A stretch of 64,000 nt of DNA from Rheum nobile (taxonomy: Eukaryota; Streptophyta; Magnoliopsida; Caryophyllales; Polygonaceae): positions 310,001-374,000 of the forward strand of contig WOAB01000606.1 of assembly GCA_027886185.1 (NCBI GenBank), given 5' to 3'. The stretch's first letter is position 1. Every line of letters starts with the position of its first letter. The translations under genes and the position numbers were made by a program. Below are positions 12,590 to 23,559 of the stretch, piece by piece. The notes beneath the pieces are model-generated. The model had not been told where the DNA came from and made no database searches. It saw nothing but the letters and a program-made list of their open reading frames with translations.

Positions 12590-13447
12590 GGTACCTATAA
12601 CAAGACGGCCATACATGGGAGTTAAAATGAACCAAAAGACAACAAAGAACAACAACCAAGCAAATCACTAGTCAAGTCACAAAGTTCACGTAGGTAGGGC
12701 TAGTTTGGGCTTGCCGTGAGGGCGGCTTGGCTTGACAAGAGATGGTGTATCAAGCAAGTTACAATCAAACAAACAAGAACAAATTGAAACCCTAAAACAA
12801 ACGTAAATAAAGCAACCTAATAAGCAAGAAAGTACCTTCTAGGAAGCTTGACCTAGACGGTGGAGAGGTTGAGAAGATGAGCTTAGACCGAGAGTGGGTT
12901 AGGGTTGCCTTATTTTGGCTTTCCCTAACTTTGGAAACTTTTTTTTCTTTTTTTTAATATCTTTTGGATATCTTTTTTTTTTTTTAATCTTTTGGATATC
13001 TTTTTTTTTTAATAACCGAGATCTTATCTTTTGATCTTTTCGGATTTGCAAAAGGAAACAAAAATAAAATCGGTCTAAGTAACAAGAATATCACAAGTGT
13101 GATTTTAGAGATAGGAGAGAGAAGATAAGATTTGATGATATCTTATATAAGGAAATTCGGTTAGCAACCTAAAAAGCAATATCTAGCAAACAAGGAAACT
13201 CTATCCACGCATGAAATAAGGAAACAAAATATTCTAGCATGCAAGATAACAAATTACCTAACACACCAAAACTTAGGGACCAAGAAAAAAAATCTCGGCC
13301 AAAGGTATTACCTTGTAGAAACCGAATAGGTGAGCAAAGATGGAAAATTTATGGTTTTTCGCAATATCTCAGTAAAGCAAACGATGGGGGTCAACAAAAT
13401 TTTTGTGAACAAAATGCAAACTTGAGTTCGTGACTTACAAGACTGCT
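12590..13447 (-). other. TRG-1 untranslated leader
   Basis: About 860 bases lie between the primer site and the gag start in minus sense, with no supported gene. A T-rich repeat block lies at 12930-13014 and the rest is AT-rich. Confidence 0.6.
12930..13014. repeat. T-rich tandem repeat in the TRG-1 leader
   Basis: Two to three imperfect copies of a unit of about 30 bp combine a long T run with TCTTTTGGATATC. In element sense this is an A-rich leader segment. Confidence 0.7.
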
Positions 13448-13459
13448 GGGCTCTGATAC
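13448..13459 (-). promoter_or_regulatory. TRG-1 primer binding site (tRNA-iMet type)
   Basis: In minus sense, five bases after the 5' LTR, the sequence GTATCAGAGCCC matches the core of the plant initiator-methionine primer site. Confidence 0.8.
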
Positions 13460-13463
13460 TAGT

Positions 13464-14375
13464 TGATGTGTTCTTGCCTCCGATGACAAGTCGAATTGTC
13501 AAGGTGACACCTTTGGATCTAGTCTTGGTTGGGAAGTCACTCGGCACTGGCAAATCTGCCGTGGAACGCGTTGTTGGTGATGGTTCGCGAGCGGGAGATC
13601 GCAATGGTTGTTGTGATGGAAACGGTGGAAGTGATGAATGGGATGAATAGATAGCGGTGGCGGAAGTGATGTGATGAGGGATAGATGACTTGAAAAGACA
13701 AGTCTTTGGGTGTCGTAGCGTCGACTGCGGAGGAATGGAGATGCAAAGGAAGACTTGGCTTGAAGAATCAAGCAATTGTCGTAGCGTCGGCGGCGGAGGG
13801 AAGGGGATGCGAAGATAGAGGGGTTTGACGTCCGATCAAGGGAAGGAGGATAAACACTCGACTTAAAATCTTGAATCAAATTGAACGTCAGAAAATAACA
13901 AGAACAAGGGAGGCTTTAAATAGCCAATGTATCTCGGCCAAGACCTAATGGGCTTGGGCCGAAACGAGCCTAAGGGCTAGCCCATGCAAGCATGCAAAAA
14001 GGCACAAACCCTAAAAGATAGAAACGCTATAAATAGAAACTATCTAAAACACGCAGGAAATACCAAATATAGAAAGTGTATCAAAAGAACGCGTTAAAGG
14101 CATTGAATGCGAGAATCTTCAGATAGAACGCGATCAGCATTGAAGGAGGTTGAGTCGCTTGAAAGAGATCGTGTTCAACATTGAGTCGCTTGAAGGAAGA
14201 CGCGTTGAGACACGCGATCTTTGGTCTTGGATAGAGATGCTTGAATGAGATCGCAGACTCTGTTCCAGATGCGAGGAGTATGATGAAGAACGCGGTCTTC
14301 GTACTTGGCTCTTCTGAGCTCACGGTCATGGCTTCGTCCTCGTCTTGGGCCGTCATGGGAGGCAGGGTCACATCA
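13464..14375 (-). repeat. TRG-1 5' LTR
   Basis: This is the right copy of the direct repeat and the 5' LTR in element sense. A TATTTAAA box lies at 13915-13922 in minus sense. The first 290 bases in minus sense are open (14081-14371) and begin TLPPMTAQDEDEAMTV, which resembles the LTR-encoded pol tail of TRG-2 (MTPLMTAKDEEDAMKV). Confidence 0.92.
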
Positions 14376-15601
14376 ATTTTTGAATCATGTAAGTCTACGG
14401 GTAGTAAGGATCAATACTATTTGCATGAGGGTTATCTTTTTAGGGGAACTAGGTTGTGCATTCCTAGTGGGTCCATTCGGAGATTACTTGTTCAAGAGGC
14501 ACATGGTAGGGGACTTATGGGACATTTTGGGGTGCTTAGGACTTTGCATACTCTTATGGAACTCTTCTTTTGGCCTTGCATGCATAGGGACATAGAAAAA
14601 ATTTGTGCTTCATGTGTGACTTGTTTGCAAGCCAAATCCAAGCTCAACCCCATGGACTTTACACTCCCTCTCCCAATCCCTAGTGCACCATGGAAGGACA
14701 TATCTATGGACTTTGTTTTGGGGTTGCCTAGGACTAAGAGAGGGAGGGATTCCATTTTTGTTGTTGTGGTTCGATTTTCTAAGATGGCTCACTTCATTGC
14801 TTGCCATAAAACCGATGATGCCTCAAATGTTGCTAATATATTCTTTGATGAGGTTGTGCGCTTGCATGGTGTGCCTAAGTCTATTGTCTATGATCGTGAT
14901 GTTAAGTTTCTTAGCTACTTTTGGAAGACTTTGTGGTCAAAGCTAGATACCAAGCTCCTCTTTTCCACTACGTGCCATCCACAAACCGATGGGCAAACTG
15001 AGGTAGTAAATCGAACCCTTGGTGCTTTGCTTCGATCTTTGCTTAAGACTAACTTGCACATGTAGGAAGAGTGCTTAGCTTTCAATGAGTTCGCCTACAA
15101 TCGGTCCATCCATTCAGCCACACGGAGGACCCTTTTTGAGATTGTCTATGGCCACAACCCCACCACCCCACCACCTCACTTGATCTTTTGCCTTATGCTA
15201 TGTCTAATCGTGAGAGAAAGGAAGGCGCCGATCAAGCTGCCAAAATCAAGCAACTTCATGAAGATACAAGGCTGCATTCGGAAAGAAGGACGACTCAATA
15301 TGTGTGGCACGCCAACAAAAGCCGCAAGGAGGTTATTTTCGAGCCCGAAGACCTTGTGTGGGTGCATCTAAGGAAGGAGTGTTTTCCTTCTTTAAGAGAT
15401 TCCAACCTTAAGCCAAGAAAGATAGCCCATTCCAGGTGTTAGAGCGCATCAACAATAATGCCTACAAGCTCGAGTTGCCTCCCACCTATGGCGTCCACAA
15501 TGTGTTCAACGTGGCAGATTTGGCACTTTTCTTCGTAGAAGACGAGTATGACTTTGAGGCAGATTCGAGGTCAAATCCCTTTCAAGAGAGGGAGGATGAT
15601 A
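14376..15601 (+). pseudogene. Gypsy-A pol part 2: integrase
   Basis: The sense resumes with FESCKSTGSKD after TRG-1. The HHCC zinc domain (HGRGLMGHFG ... CASCVTC) is at about 14490-14630. The DDE core has D in DISMDFVLGLP (about 14700), D in VYDRDVKF (about 14890; serine is usual where tyrosine stands) and E in QTEVVNRTLG (about 15000). A TAG at 15063-15065 interrupts the frame, and further shifts occur before the C-terminal part with VWVHLRKECFPSL, ERINNNAYKLELP and NVFNVADLALF. The last frame, from 15436, continues through the polypurine tract into the LTR. Integrase would insert element cDNA. This copy is inactive through stops. Confidence 0.92.
15584..15601 (+). promoter_or_regulatory. 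Gypsy-A polypurine tract
   Basis: AAGAGAGGGAGGATGATA directly precedes the TG of the 3' LTR, as required for plus-strand priming. It is at the same time coding for the end of pol (F-Q-E-R-E-D-D). Confidence 0.85.
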
Positions 15602-16610
15602 TGACTATGTCCCATCATGGGGATCAAGACAAGCCAATGCCACCGCCCTCACGCGCCTCAGCGCCGCTCGCCGCCACACACCCTCTTCAGCGCCCAAGTC
15701 CCACCAAGGCGCCACACCACTTGATCCACTTTCCCTCGGACAAGCCAGCACCCATGGACCTCCATGGTCATTTTCCACCCATCCAAGACAAGAGCGCCGA
15801 TGAAAGTTCCCAAGTGTTCGAGCCATGTCGGCCATGTTCCCTCGTGTGCGGCCATGCTAGGGTTTCCTCTCCAAACGACGGCAATGACCTACCTCCTGGT
15901 GTGATCACCCAAGCCCAAGAATCTAGACTCTAAACCAGGCTCATTGAGGGACTTATGACTCGTGGAGTCCAAGAAAAGTTCAAGTTGGCTTGGTGACTTT
16001 GCTTGTGGCTTGTCCAAGTGCTGATTGAAGGCTATCTTCCAATTGGCTAGTGCCTTTTGGCTGATATTTTAATGAAAACTTTAGTATGTTGTTATTTAAG
16101 AGATGTCAAAAATTCAAGTCATTCCGAGTTGAATTACTTAGTTTAATTGTAAAAATCTTCAGCTAGCCTATGGCACTTGAAGGGTTGGTTTTGGGGGTTC
16201 GGTTTGGGTATTTATAGGGCCTTCTCCTGCCATTGTAAGCACTCAACTTTCAATCAAATATCTCAGCAAAAGCGTAGTGTTTCCCTCTGAATTTTTCCTT
16301 AACAAATCAAGCTTTGTTCGTGAGTCAAATCGAGCATTTGATCGAGTGATTTGAGTGTGTTGTATCTCAAACTTGTTTGATCTTGTCCTAGCCTTGTGTG
16401 GTGCATAATATCCACGAAAGAATAGGATATTTATCCCTAAAAATATCCAGAAAATCAACCTCAAAAGATCCACTCCATCCCTCAACCATTCGGCCACTAA
16501 TTTCCATCAAGAACCTCTTTCAGAGAAGGATTGCACTACTACCAACCTTGGAGACGCATAGCCCGGGATTGGAATTACCTTGGACTGAGCAAGGAGGCAA
16601 GATCTTGTCA
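15602..16610 (+). repeat. Gypsy-A 3' LTR
   Basis: The right direct repeat starts TGACTATG and ends CTTGTCA. A TATTTATA box lies at 16209-16216, followed by the probable start of the R region. The pol frame that began at 15436 continues here to the stop at 15931-15933 and includes PPGVITQAQ, so roughly 110 residues of the predicted product are LTR-encoded. Confidence 0.9.
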
Positions 16611-17965
16611 CTACTTTAACAACAATTCCGATATTTCTTTAAAGGTCTCCTACTTCATTACTCCTACTCATCAATGGGATGTCCAAAAATTGCAAGCTAT
16701 TCTCCCACAAAATGTTATCTTTAAAATCATGAGAATTTATATTCCAATGTCTCCAGTTGAAGACCGAATAATTTGGAAACTTTCGACTGATGGAAAATTC
16801 ACAGTTAAATCAGTGAGAACTATAACAAAACCACACCATGCAATCACCCACCACGACTACTCTTCTTAGATTTGGAAATTGAAAATTCCTCCTAAGATTC
16901 AGCATTTTCCTTAGAAGGCAGTTTTCGATTGTCTTTCTACTACAAAAAGATTAAATCGACACTTCTCTAAAGTTCCTTCACACTGCAGTCTATATAATTT
17001 GCATAATGAGATATCAACCTTTTTTTTTCTTCGAATGCCCATATACCCAACAAATGATCTCTAATCTCCAATCTCGTCTACACATAACATTTTCTATCCA
17101 ATCAACATCATACTTCCAAACGGATATTCACTATTTCATAACATCGAATACGTCTCCTGAACCCATGTTCTTTCTATGGTAGGCTATTTGGAACCACCGT
17201 AACACAACAATTTTCGGCAAAAACACTAGCAACCAAAATCTTTTACCTTCTGACCAAGCTTATTTTCAATTCCAATCCCGGTACACTATGACCACAAGTT
17301 CCACATCTACTTCCAAGCTTTCTATCAAACGTGGCAGGACTCTTAAAACTACTCAAGTTTGAAAAAACCCGCCTCCTAGCTGGGCAAAGTTAAACTTGAT
17401 GGGTCCAAAAAGAATAACCAATCCTCCCACATTGGCTACATAATACGAAACTCTAACGGTAAGATTATATCCATTTTCCGTGATCAGATTTTGAATACCG
17501 TTGTCTTACAAACAGAGGCTTATACAGCTTTGTTTGGCATTCGACAAGCTATTAATTTTAATATTAAACATTTAGTCATAAAAGTCGATAATTTAACCCT
17601 TATAAACTCTATTCGTGGAATCTGGAAGATACACTGGGAAATCCACCTCATTACTCTTGACATTTCCACTTTACTTTTTTTTTTTATTGCGTACAGGTAC
17701 ATCATTGTTTCAGGGAAGCGAATCACGTAACTAATTTTCTTGCTACACATGAGATTATTTTATCTGACCTTATACAGTTGCAACGGATCCTCTCCTCTAC
17801 CACTTTTTCTGAGCAAGTGGCCCTTCCTTCTCGTTATGAGTTCTGCTGTTTGAACTCAATTTATGATAACTTTTGTACTAATTTTGTAAAGATCATTCAT
17901 TGTGATGATTCAAAATTATCGTTTTGTTATTGAATGAGTCCTATTGTTTGCCTTGTATAAAAAAA
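16611..17965 (+). mobile_element. LINE-1, 3' piece
   Basis: This is the continuation of LINE-1 after Gypsy-A. It carries the end of ORF2, a short 3' UTR and a 3' terminus with an A-rich end (TATAAAAAAATATAAG) near 17960. The tail resembles that of LINE-3, which also ends in GTATA followed by A residues. Confidence 0.82.
16613..17880 (+). pseudogene. LINE-1 ORF2 end: zinc-binding domain and RNase H, broken
   Basis: SLKVSYFITPTHQWDVQKL and the zf-RVT entry IWKLKIPPKIQHF (about 16870) are followed by a degraded cysteine region. The plant-LINE RNase H domain begins near 17370 (PPSWAKLNL) and includes IGYIIRNSNGKI in another frame, QTEAYTALFGIRQA (about 17510) and VIKVDNLTLINSIRGIW (about 17575). 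Frames shift at least four times. An RNase H domain at the ORF2 C-terminus is characteristic of one subset of plant L1 elements and is absent from LINE-6 in this window. Confidence 0.82.
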
Positions 17966-19489
17966 TATAAGCAAAAAGCTCTCATCTCTCTCTTCAAAGG
18001 AAGAGAGAGAAACAAGAAATGAAATATATCGGATCCCGATGATCACCGAGTGGATTGGGTAAATCCGAACACTACACTAACGGAAAATCAACAAACACCA
18101 CCGAGTAACAGCCAAAAACTGAACTATTGGGTAACACCCAAAAGCTACATCGACGGGTAACCCCCAAACATCAAGGGTTAATCACTACTGACAATACCAC
18201 TTCCACAAGGCAACCCCCACCACCAGATCTATAATCATGCAATTTTTTGGTCGTTGTCACTGCCGATGGCGCCTTCCTCTGTATCAACACCCATATGTGT
18301 GTATTTGAAAGGCAAAATATTTGCGACTTTAAAACCACCGACCTCCAGGACCTCGCTTCTCTCTAATCCTTTTGTTACCGCAATCATCACCTGTAACTCC
18401 ACACACTACTTCTTTTCTTCAACATATCACTCCACCTTCACGACCACCATCTGCTGCCAAAACAACCTAGATCCGGCAAAATCACAATTCCTTCTCACCA
18501 AAATAAGATCAAACCCATATCTAGATCCATTTTTTTCATAGCCGCTCCATCTTGAGGAGACCCAAGTTGATAGATATGATTTCACCTTGTACCCTATATC
18601 AGTCCTGCAAAAAACCGGCTCTCATCATTAATCCTAGCCCCTTATTAATTCTCTCTATTGTTTATTCCTGAATCCGGTTTCTTGTTTATGCTCAATAACT
18701 TATGTATCCACCCACAAAATCCACCGAGAAATCTCATAGCCGCTCTTCCTACCACCACTTGGCTTCTCCTGCAAATGTTGAGGACAAACAAAAATAAAAA
18801 TATAGAGAAAAACAAGAAAGCTAGGAAAACCAAAAAAGAAAAGAAAAATAACACTAGATTGGCATGATCATACTGTTGTGAACAAGCTTGTTGTACACAG
18901 CTGGAAACATAATCAAAATATAAATATGTAACAAATATAATATTATAAATTCAGCTTGCAAAGGCTAATTTATTGGCCTGTAGTACACTTCTAGTCTATT
19001 GTGGCCCATTCCGGCCCATCTCAATCAAACTAAAAACAAAGTACTATATATGGAAAATATTACAAAAAGGAATAATAAAGAGGAAAAATAAAACCTTACG
19101 CACCATATCAAATTAAAAAAGAAAAACACCAAATGGAAGAGCTTATTGGGCAAGTTTTTACCCAATAAAAAAAGGAATTTACTTGTTGGAAGAAAAACCA
19201 AGAAAAAAACTAAAATAAAAAAAGAGTGGAAACACAACTTTACAAAATTAAAACAAACGAGTATCCCTTATTTGCTATTCTAGCCAACCAACCCCATATC
19301 AACAATATTTGTCGTTTCAGACATTTTCGTTTCTTGTATGAAGTTGTGTTCGGAATTGTTGGTTTGAGATGTTGTTCTGGATGAGATTACGGTCTTGGCC
19401 GAGGGTTTAGATTGTCTTCTTGAGATGAAACACTTCCAAGAGTTATATACTTGTATTGCACTTTCAGACGAATGATTGTTCTCTGCTCC
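17966..19489. other. AT-rich intergenic DNA without a recognised gene
   Basis: No conserved domain was recognised on either strand. Around 18095-18180 an element of the form GGGTAAC-CCC-AAA-C recurs imperfectly three times. A 95-codon frame at 18254-18541 is serine- and threonine-rich with no motif. From 18790 to 19260 the sequence is dominated by A-rich tracts. It may contain eroded transposon DNA. Confidence 0.5.
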
Positions 19490-19497
19490 CCGACGAC

Positions 19498-19975
19498 TAG
19501 ACCTGTCAAAACATGACCCGACCCGACAACCCGACCCGACCTGCCTAATATTTTAGGGTTGAGACTCGATTTGAAAATCAATGGGTTAAGAAAGACCCAA
19601 ACCTGATGACACGAAAAATTATGGCTTTGATACGACCCGCTCCGTTGGGTTAACCAACCCGACCCAGTCATATGTATTACCTCATTTATAATGAATATTA
19701 TACTACCTTTTACTAAATAGTGATATAATATTGATTATGTTATTATTATTTTATTATTAAAAATATTATTTTATTATAAAAGTTATTGTAAAAAAATCAT
19801 TAAAAAAACTTACACTTTGGACCCGTTGGGTCGACCCGAACCGACACCAAACCCGGCATGACCCGACACAACCAACCCTTACTTGTTAACGACCTAATTG
19901 ACCTGAATCCGATTTAACCGGAACCCGATCGACCAAAACCCGAAGCCGACCCGCCCGACCCGATTGCCAGGTCTA
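19498..19975. mobile_element. hAT-1: non-autonomous hAT-type element, 478 bp
   Basis: The element is flanked by the perfect 8-bp duplication CCGACGAC (19490-19497 and 19976-19983), the TSD length of the hAT superfamily. The ends are imperfect inverted repeats: TAGACCTGTCAAAAC on the left and TAGACCTGGCAATCG as the reverse complement of the right. Subterminal regions are packed with ACCCG/CGGGT motifs and the centre is AT-rich. There is no transposase frame, so mobility would depend on an autonomous hAT. Confidence 0.9.
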
Positions 19976-19983
19976 CCGACGAC

Positions 19984-20189
19984 ACAATGCCTTTGTTGGC
20001 CTTAGTGCAACACGTGTCCGTGTCATTCTCTCTCCATTCTCGATGTTCAAAGCTTCCTGGTTGGTTTGTTAATTTCTTATTTGACTTGATTTTGTTGTTT
20101 TTAATATCTTTTTTATGACAGTTTGTCCGTCTGCCGAGTGTTTCTCGGCCTCTCGAGATCCTTTTATCTGATATCATTCTTCTGTTACA
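19984..20189. other. Intergenic DNA between hAT-1 and LINE-2
   Basis: No gene is recognised. The TSD shows this segment was continuous with the DNA left of 19490 before hAT-1 inserted. Confidence 0.5.
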
Positions 20190-20395
20190 TTCTTTTATGA
20201 CAATCCACATCAGTCATATCTTTCGTGAAATTAACTCGGTGGCTGACCATATTGTAAACATGTGCCATTTGAATTCATTGAAAGATATTCAGACCAATCT
20301 AGAAGTTTTGTTTCTCATCCACAAGGATGCTAGCTATAGGATGATTTTCAAGTCGTCTTGATTCCATCCTAATTCTTACATTATTAAAAAAAGCG
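20190..20395 (+). mobile_element. LINE-2: 3' end fragment with RNase H remnant
   Basis: The translation ISHIFREINSVADHIVN (about 20202-20255) matches the end of the plant-LINE RNase H domain, which typically reads FREAN-x-VADxLA. About 130 bases later the sequence ends in TTATTAAAAAAA, a plausible LINE 3' terminus. Only this C-terminal piece is recognisable. The call rests on one motif plus the A tail. Confidence 0.45.
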
Positions 20396-20591
20396 AGTAA
20401 AAGTGAATCCATAAATATAAGAGGTAAATATGATAAACTTGGTCCAAGTTATATAAAAAGACAAATAAACTTGAATAAGATTTTGAGCCTTAAAAGACAA
20501 TTAAAATTTAACGGGAGTATATATGTATACAGATGCATGACAAATTTTAGCGTTCAATTGAATGTAATGAGAAGAGGAAAAACATAACTAT

Positions 20592-21087
20592 TAGACTTGT
20601 ACAAGTCCGGGCTCGGGCGGCCTAGTTTAGGTCGGACTTGGGCTAAGCCCGCCCGGTACAAACGAGCTGAAATCGTTATCCAAGCCCGTTCAGAAGTCTG
20701 GACCGGCTAGTCCGGTGGGCCGTCCCGGTTTTGTATTATATAATATAATTATGTTTTATATTATATAGTATATATAATTATATAATTTATTAATGGCTAA
20801 AATTTAAAAATATTATATAATAAGGGCTGAAAATTTAGTAACTATACATATATAGAATACTATATAATATATATATATGAAAATATATTTATATTGTTAA
20901 AAATTTTAAGCGGGTACCGGGCCGGGCCTCGCCTGTTCGGGCCTAGAGGAGTGTCCATGCCCGCCCCGATCTTGTACCGAGTCGGGTCGGACCCAACCCG
21001 ACGAGCCAATATTATTGTCCAAGCCCAATTTTTAAACCGGGCAGACGGTCCAGGCCGGACGGGCTAGCCCGAACTTGTACCGGTCTA
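20592..21087. mobile_element. hAT-2: non-autonomous hAT-type element, 496 bp
   Basis: Perfect 8-bp duplications ATAACTAT lie at 20584-20591 and 21088-21095. The inverted ends are TAGACTTGTACAAGTCCGGG on the left and TAGACCGGTACAAGTTCGGG as the reverse complement of the right. Both subterminal regions are rich in GCCCG/CGGGC motifs, and the centre consists of TATA-rich repeats. There is no coding capacity. Confidence 0.9.
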
Positions 21088-21095
21088 ATAACTAT

Positions 21096-21410
21096 TGAAA
21101 TGTTTATCAAATAAAATTGAGACGTGTTGGTGGTCCAGACTCTTTAAGATCCGTCATTTAGGTGGGAGCAACGTCATGGTGGTCTATTCGACACTTTTCC
21201 AGTATTGATCTTGTCTGACCCATTTTTTGGTGGTACTTTCCTTCGAGAGTGCTTTACTCGCTTCTCCCCCTAGGCCTTTTTAACTCTTTAATTGCTTTGT
21301 TGTTATTTCCCTTGCTTGTTTGTTGATTTTTGCTTGTCCGACGCGATTTATCGACCTCTCGATTTATGGGTAAATTAAATTATTTTCCTATATTTTACCA
21401 AAAAACAAAT
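21096..21410. other. Intergenic DNA without a recognised gene
   Basis: No domain, RNA gene or repeat is recognised between hAT-2 and the fold-back element. Confidence 0.5.
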
Positions 21411-21554
21411 CTTTTTCTATAAAAAACGGGGTTCATATTCATACCCACAACTTTTTGATAAATACACCCTCTATACTACTACTCAATGCGTACAAGTATG
21501 TTTGGTTTTAGAAAATAAATAAAAATATTAAAAATGCCAAAATCTAGCGGCATT

Positions 21555-21712
21555 CTACTACTCAATGTGTAGTAGTACGCATACTACTACACGTACTACT
21601 ACACATTGAGTAGTAGTACGCATACTACTACTAATTGCATGGTAGTACCAATACTACCACTAATTGTGTAGTAGTACGCATACTACTACAAATTGTGTAA
21701 TAGTATGGTGGC
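21555..21712. repeat. Array of imperfect palindromes with GTAGTAGTA
   Basis: Four consecutive units of about 35 bp are each close to self-complementary around GTAGTAGTACGCATACTAC. Related single units occur near 21475 and, in the right arm, near 24205-24265. Confidence 0.8.
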
Positions 21713-22194
21713 CCCGATTCACAAACAAGCCACCTTCCAAAACTGATGGTTTCACCCGATTTTGACCCGGTCCGGACCTGTCCAGGCCAATCGACGGTTC
21801 AAAAAAAAACGTTTAACTTAAAAAAAGTTATAACTCTAACACTAAACCTAATAATATTATACTAAAAATTTTAACTTAATAAAAAAAATTAGCTTGTTAT
21901 TTTAACTTAGAAGTATTAAACTTAATCTTATAACTTAATAAGAAAAACTTTAAGTTAATAGTAAATAACTTAAATAAAGCTTAACTTGAGACTTACAATT
22001 TTGTGGGATTTCTAGTTTAAATTTTTATGGTTTATAAGATTATAGTTTCAATGATTATGGTGGGTTATATTCATAGGGTTTATAGGATTAGGGTGTATGG
22101 GGTTTTTAGAGTTTAGGGGTTCTAGGTTTACAGTTTTTAGGGTTTCTATGTTTTAGGTTGTATAGGGTTTATTAACAGTGTATAGGGTTTCAAG

Positions 22195-22586
22195 AAGACT
22201 TGTCAAAAACTGACCCAAACCAAAAAACCGACCCGACCCGATTTTTTTGGGTCAAGACCCGACTGAAAGTCACTAGTTCAAGAAGAACCCGTACCCAAAT
22301 TGACCTGAACCCGACTCGACTCGAACCTGGAAGATTCGAACCCGGCCCAAACGCATTATTTCATATATATTATCTCATTTATATTTAATATTTTATATAT
22401 TTTATTAAATAATAATATAATAAAAATTATTTTATTAAATTTTAAAAAAAATATAAAAATCATAAAAAGTGGACATTTTCGACTCGTTGGGTCAACCCGA
22501 ACCCAAGCCAAATTTGTTATTGTTACGACTCGAACCCGATTCGACCCGACCTAAATCCAACCCGCTTGACCCATTTAATAGGTCTA
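22195..22586. mobile_element. hAT-3: non-autonomous hAT-type element in the fold-back arm, 392 bp
   Basis: Perfect 8-bp duplications GTTTCAAG lie at 22187-22194 and 22587-22594. The ends AAGACTTGTCAAAAAC and TAGACCTATTAAATGG (reverse complement of the right) are weakly inverted and resemble hAT-1. Subterminal ACCCGACCCG motifs surround an AT-rich core. The insertion postdates the fold-back element. Confidence 0.85.
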
Positions 22587-22960
22587 GTTTCAAGTGTCTA
22601 ATGTTTATTGGGTTTATGGTTTATGTATAGGGTTGTCATCTCTATGGTTGTGGTTCAATGAAATAGGGTGTGTGAGGTTTATATAAATATGGTTATATGT
22701 ATTTTAAGAAACATTTTTTAGAAAAATATATGAAAAAATATATTTGTAGGATTTTTAAAATTAAGGGTTTAAAGTTTATGGGTTTAGTTTTTTATAATTG
22801 AATATATGAGATTTTTTAGGACTTAGGATTTAAGGTTTTATGGGTTTAGGGTATAGTGGTTTTATTATTTTTATTTTATGGTATAGTTTTTTTTTAGGAT
22901 CTTAACATTTTAAGTCCCGAGGTTTCTAAGGTAAGGTTTAGGGTTTTCAATGCATTAATC

Positions 22961-23559
22961 TTTGTTTATTTGTATACAATATATGTTTAACAACTTGATT
23001 ATTAGTGTTACATTAGTAATGTTTCCTAAAAACTTCATAATTAAACCTTTTAATTATACATATAAATTTATTTACATAAATGTGATTTTATGCAAATATA
23101 CCATGCGCGTAGTTTACCTTACGAGTCTGAATGCATGGATTTTTTCATAGGGAAAGCATAAGTTCTTTCATACCATACACAATTCAAATTAGTGCACATA
23201 CTAATTTGATTTAGTATGCGGATTAAAACATTTTTGTAAATAATTTAAGTTTGGATTTTTGAATCATTTTGCTTTATTTCAAGAGAATGAATATAAACAT
23301 ATTTTTGATGGGTAGTGAAAGATATTCATATTATACTCATAATAAAAATTCATTTGTCGTATTTTTCTTGAATTTTTTATCAATTTGAACTATAAACTAT
23401 TATTTATATAAAATGAGTGTTTATAATCCTATGAAATTTTAAAAATTGAGATGTGTCACCCCACAAAGCAAATTGAGATATTTCACATCAAGTTTAAGTC
23501 ATTGCGGTTAAAAACCTTTGTGTAATAAAAGGAATATAACGTATTCTAAACCATTTATC
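22961..23559. other. Fold-back central spacer
   Basis: This non-repeated centre lies between the inverted arms. It is AT-rich, and the only open frame (22962-23150, 62 codons) has no recognisable motif. Confidence 0.5.

Larger units (their letters stand above)
8637..14375 (-). mobile_element. TRG-1: non-autonomous gag-protease LTR retrotransposon nested in Gypsy-A pol
   Basis: Direct repeats of 905 and 912 bp end in the perfect 7-bp inverted repeat TGATGTG/CACATCA. A purine tract and primer site place the sense on the minus strand. Both flanks read ATTTTT (8631-8636 and 14376-14381); the homopolymer makes the exact TSD length uncertain. The internal 3.9 kb encodes only gag, protease and a stub of the integrase C-terminus. 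RT, RNase H and the integrase core are absent. This is the architecture called TR-GAG in plants. It splits Gypsy-A pol between RNase H and integrase, and the Gypsy-A protein sense resumes directly on the other side. Confidence 0.92.
3041..16610 (+). mobile_element. Gypsy-A: Ty3/gypsy LTR retrotransposon, host of TRG-1
   Basis: Two long direct repeats of about 1.0 kb (TG to CA ends) bound a gag-PR-RT-RNase H-integrase order on the plus strand, which defines Ty3/gypsy. A tRNA-iMet-like primer site follows the left LTR and a purine-rich tract precedes the right LTR. The element lies inside LINE-1 and is interrupted after RNase H by TRG-1. The integrase is most like plant chromovirus integrases of the CRM type as I remember them, but this clade assignment is an inference. 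Multiple stops and frameshifts in gag and pol make it inactive. Without TRG-1 the element would be about 7.8 kb. Confidence 0.92.
21411..22960. repeat. Fold-back left arm (interrupted by hAT-3)
   Basis: This is the left inverted arm. It contains degenerate TTTAGGGTTTATGG-type repeats that look telomere-like, and the AAC/TTA-rich block near 21810-21980. Without hAT-3 and one TSD copy it is about 1.15 kb. Confidence 0.65.

Noticed and set aside
13448..13459. A tRNA gene fragment
   Set aside because: The match to tRNA-iMet is limited to the primer-binding site beside an LTR; no cloverleaf is present.
5025..15933. An endogenous pararetrovirus rather than a retrotransposon
   Set aside because: LTRs, a polypurine tract and an integrase with HHCC and DDE motifs are present and no movement-protein motif was seen.
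18254..18541. A small secreted or serine-rich protein gene
   Set aside because: There is no domain and no signal peptide, and the composition is like the surrounding DNA.
21555..21712. A CRISPR-like array or CACTA terminus
   Set aside because: Units are near-palindromes without unique spacers, the sequence is eukaryotic, and no CACTA end with matching inverted partner is present here.
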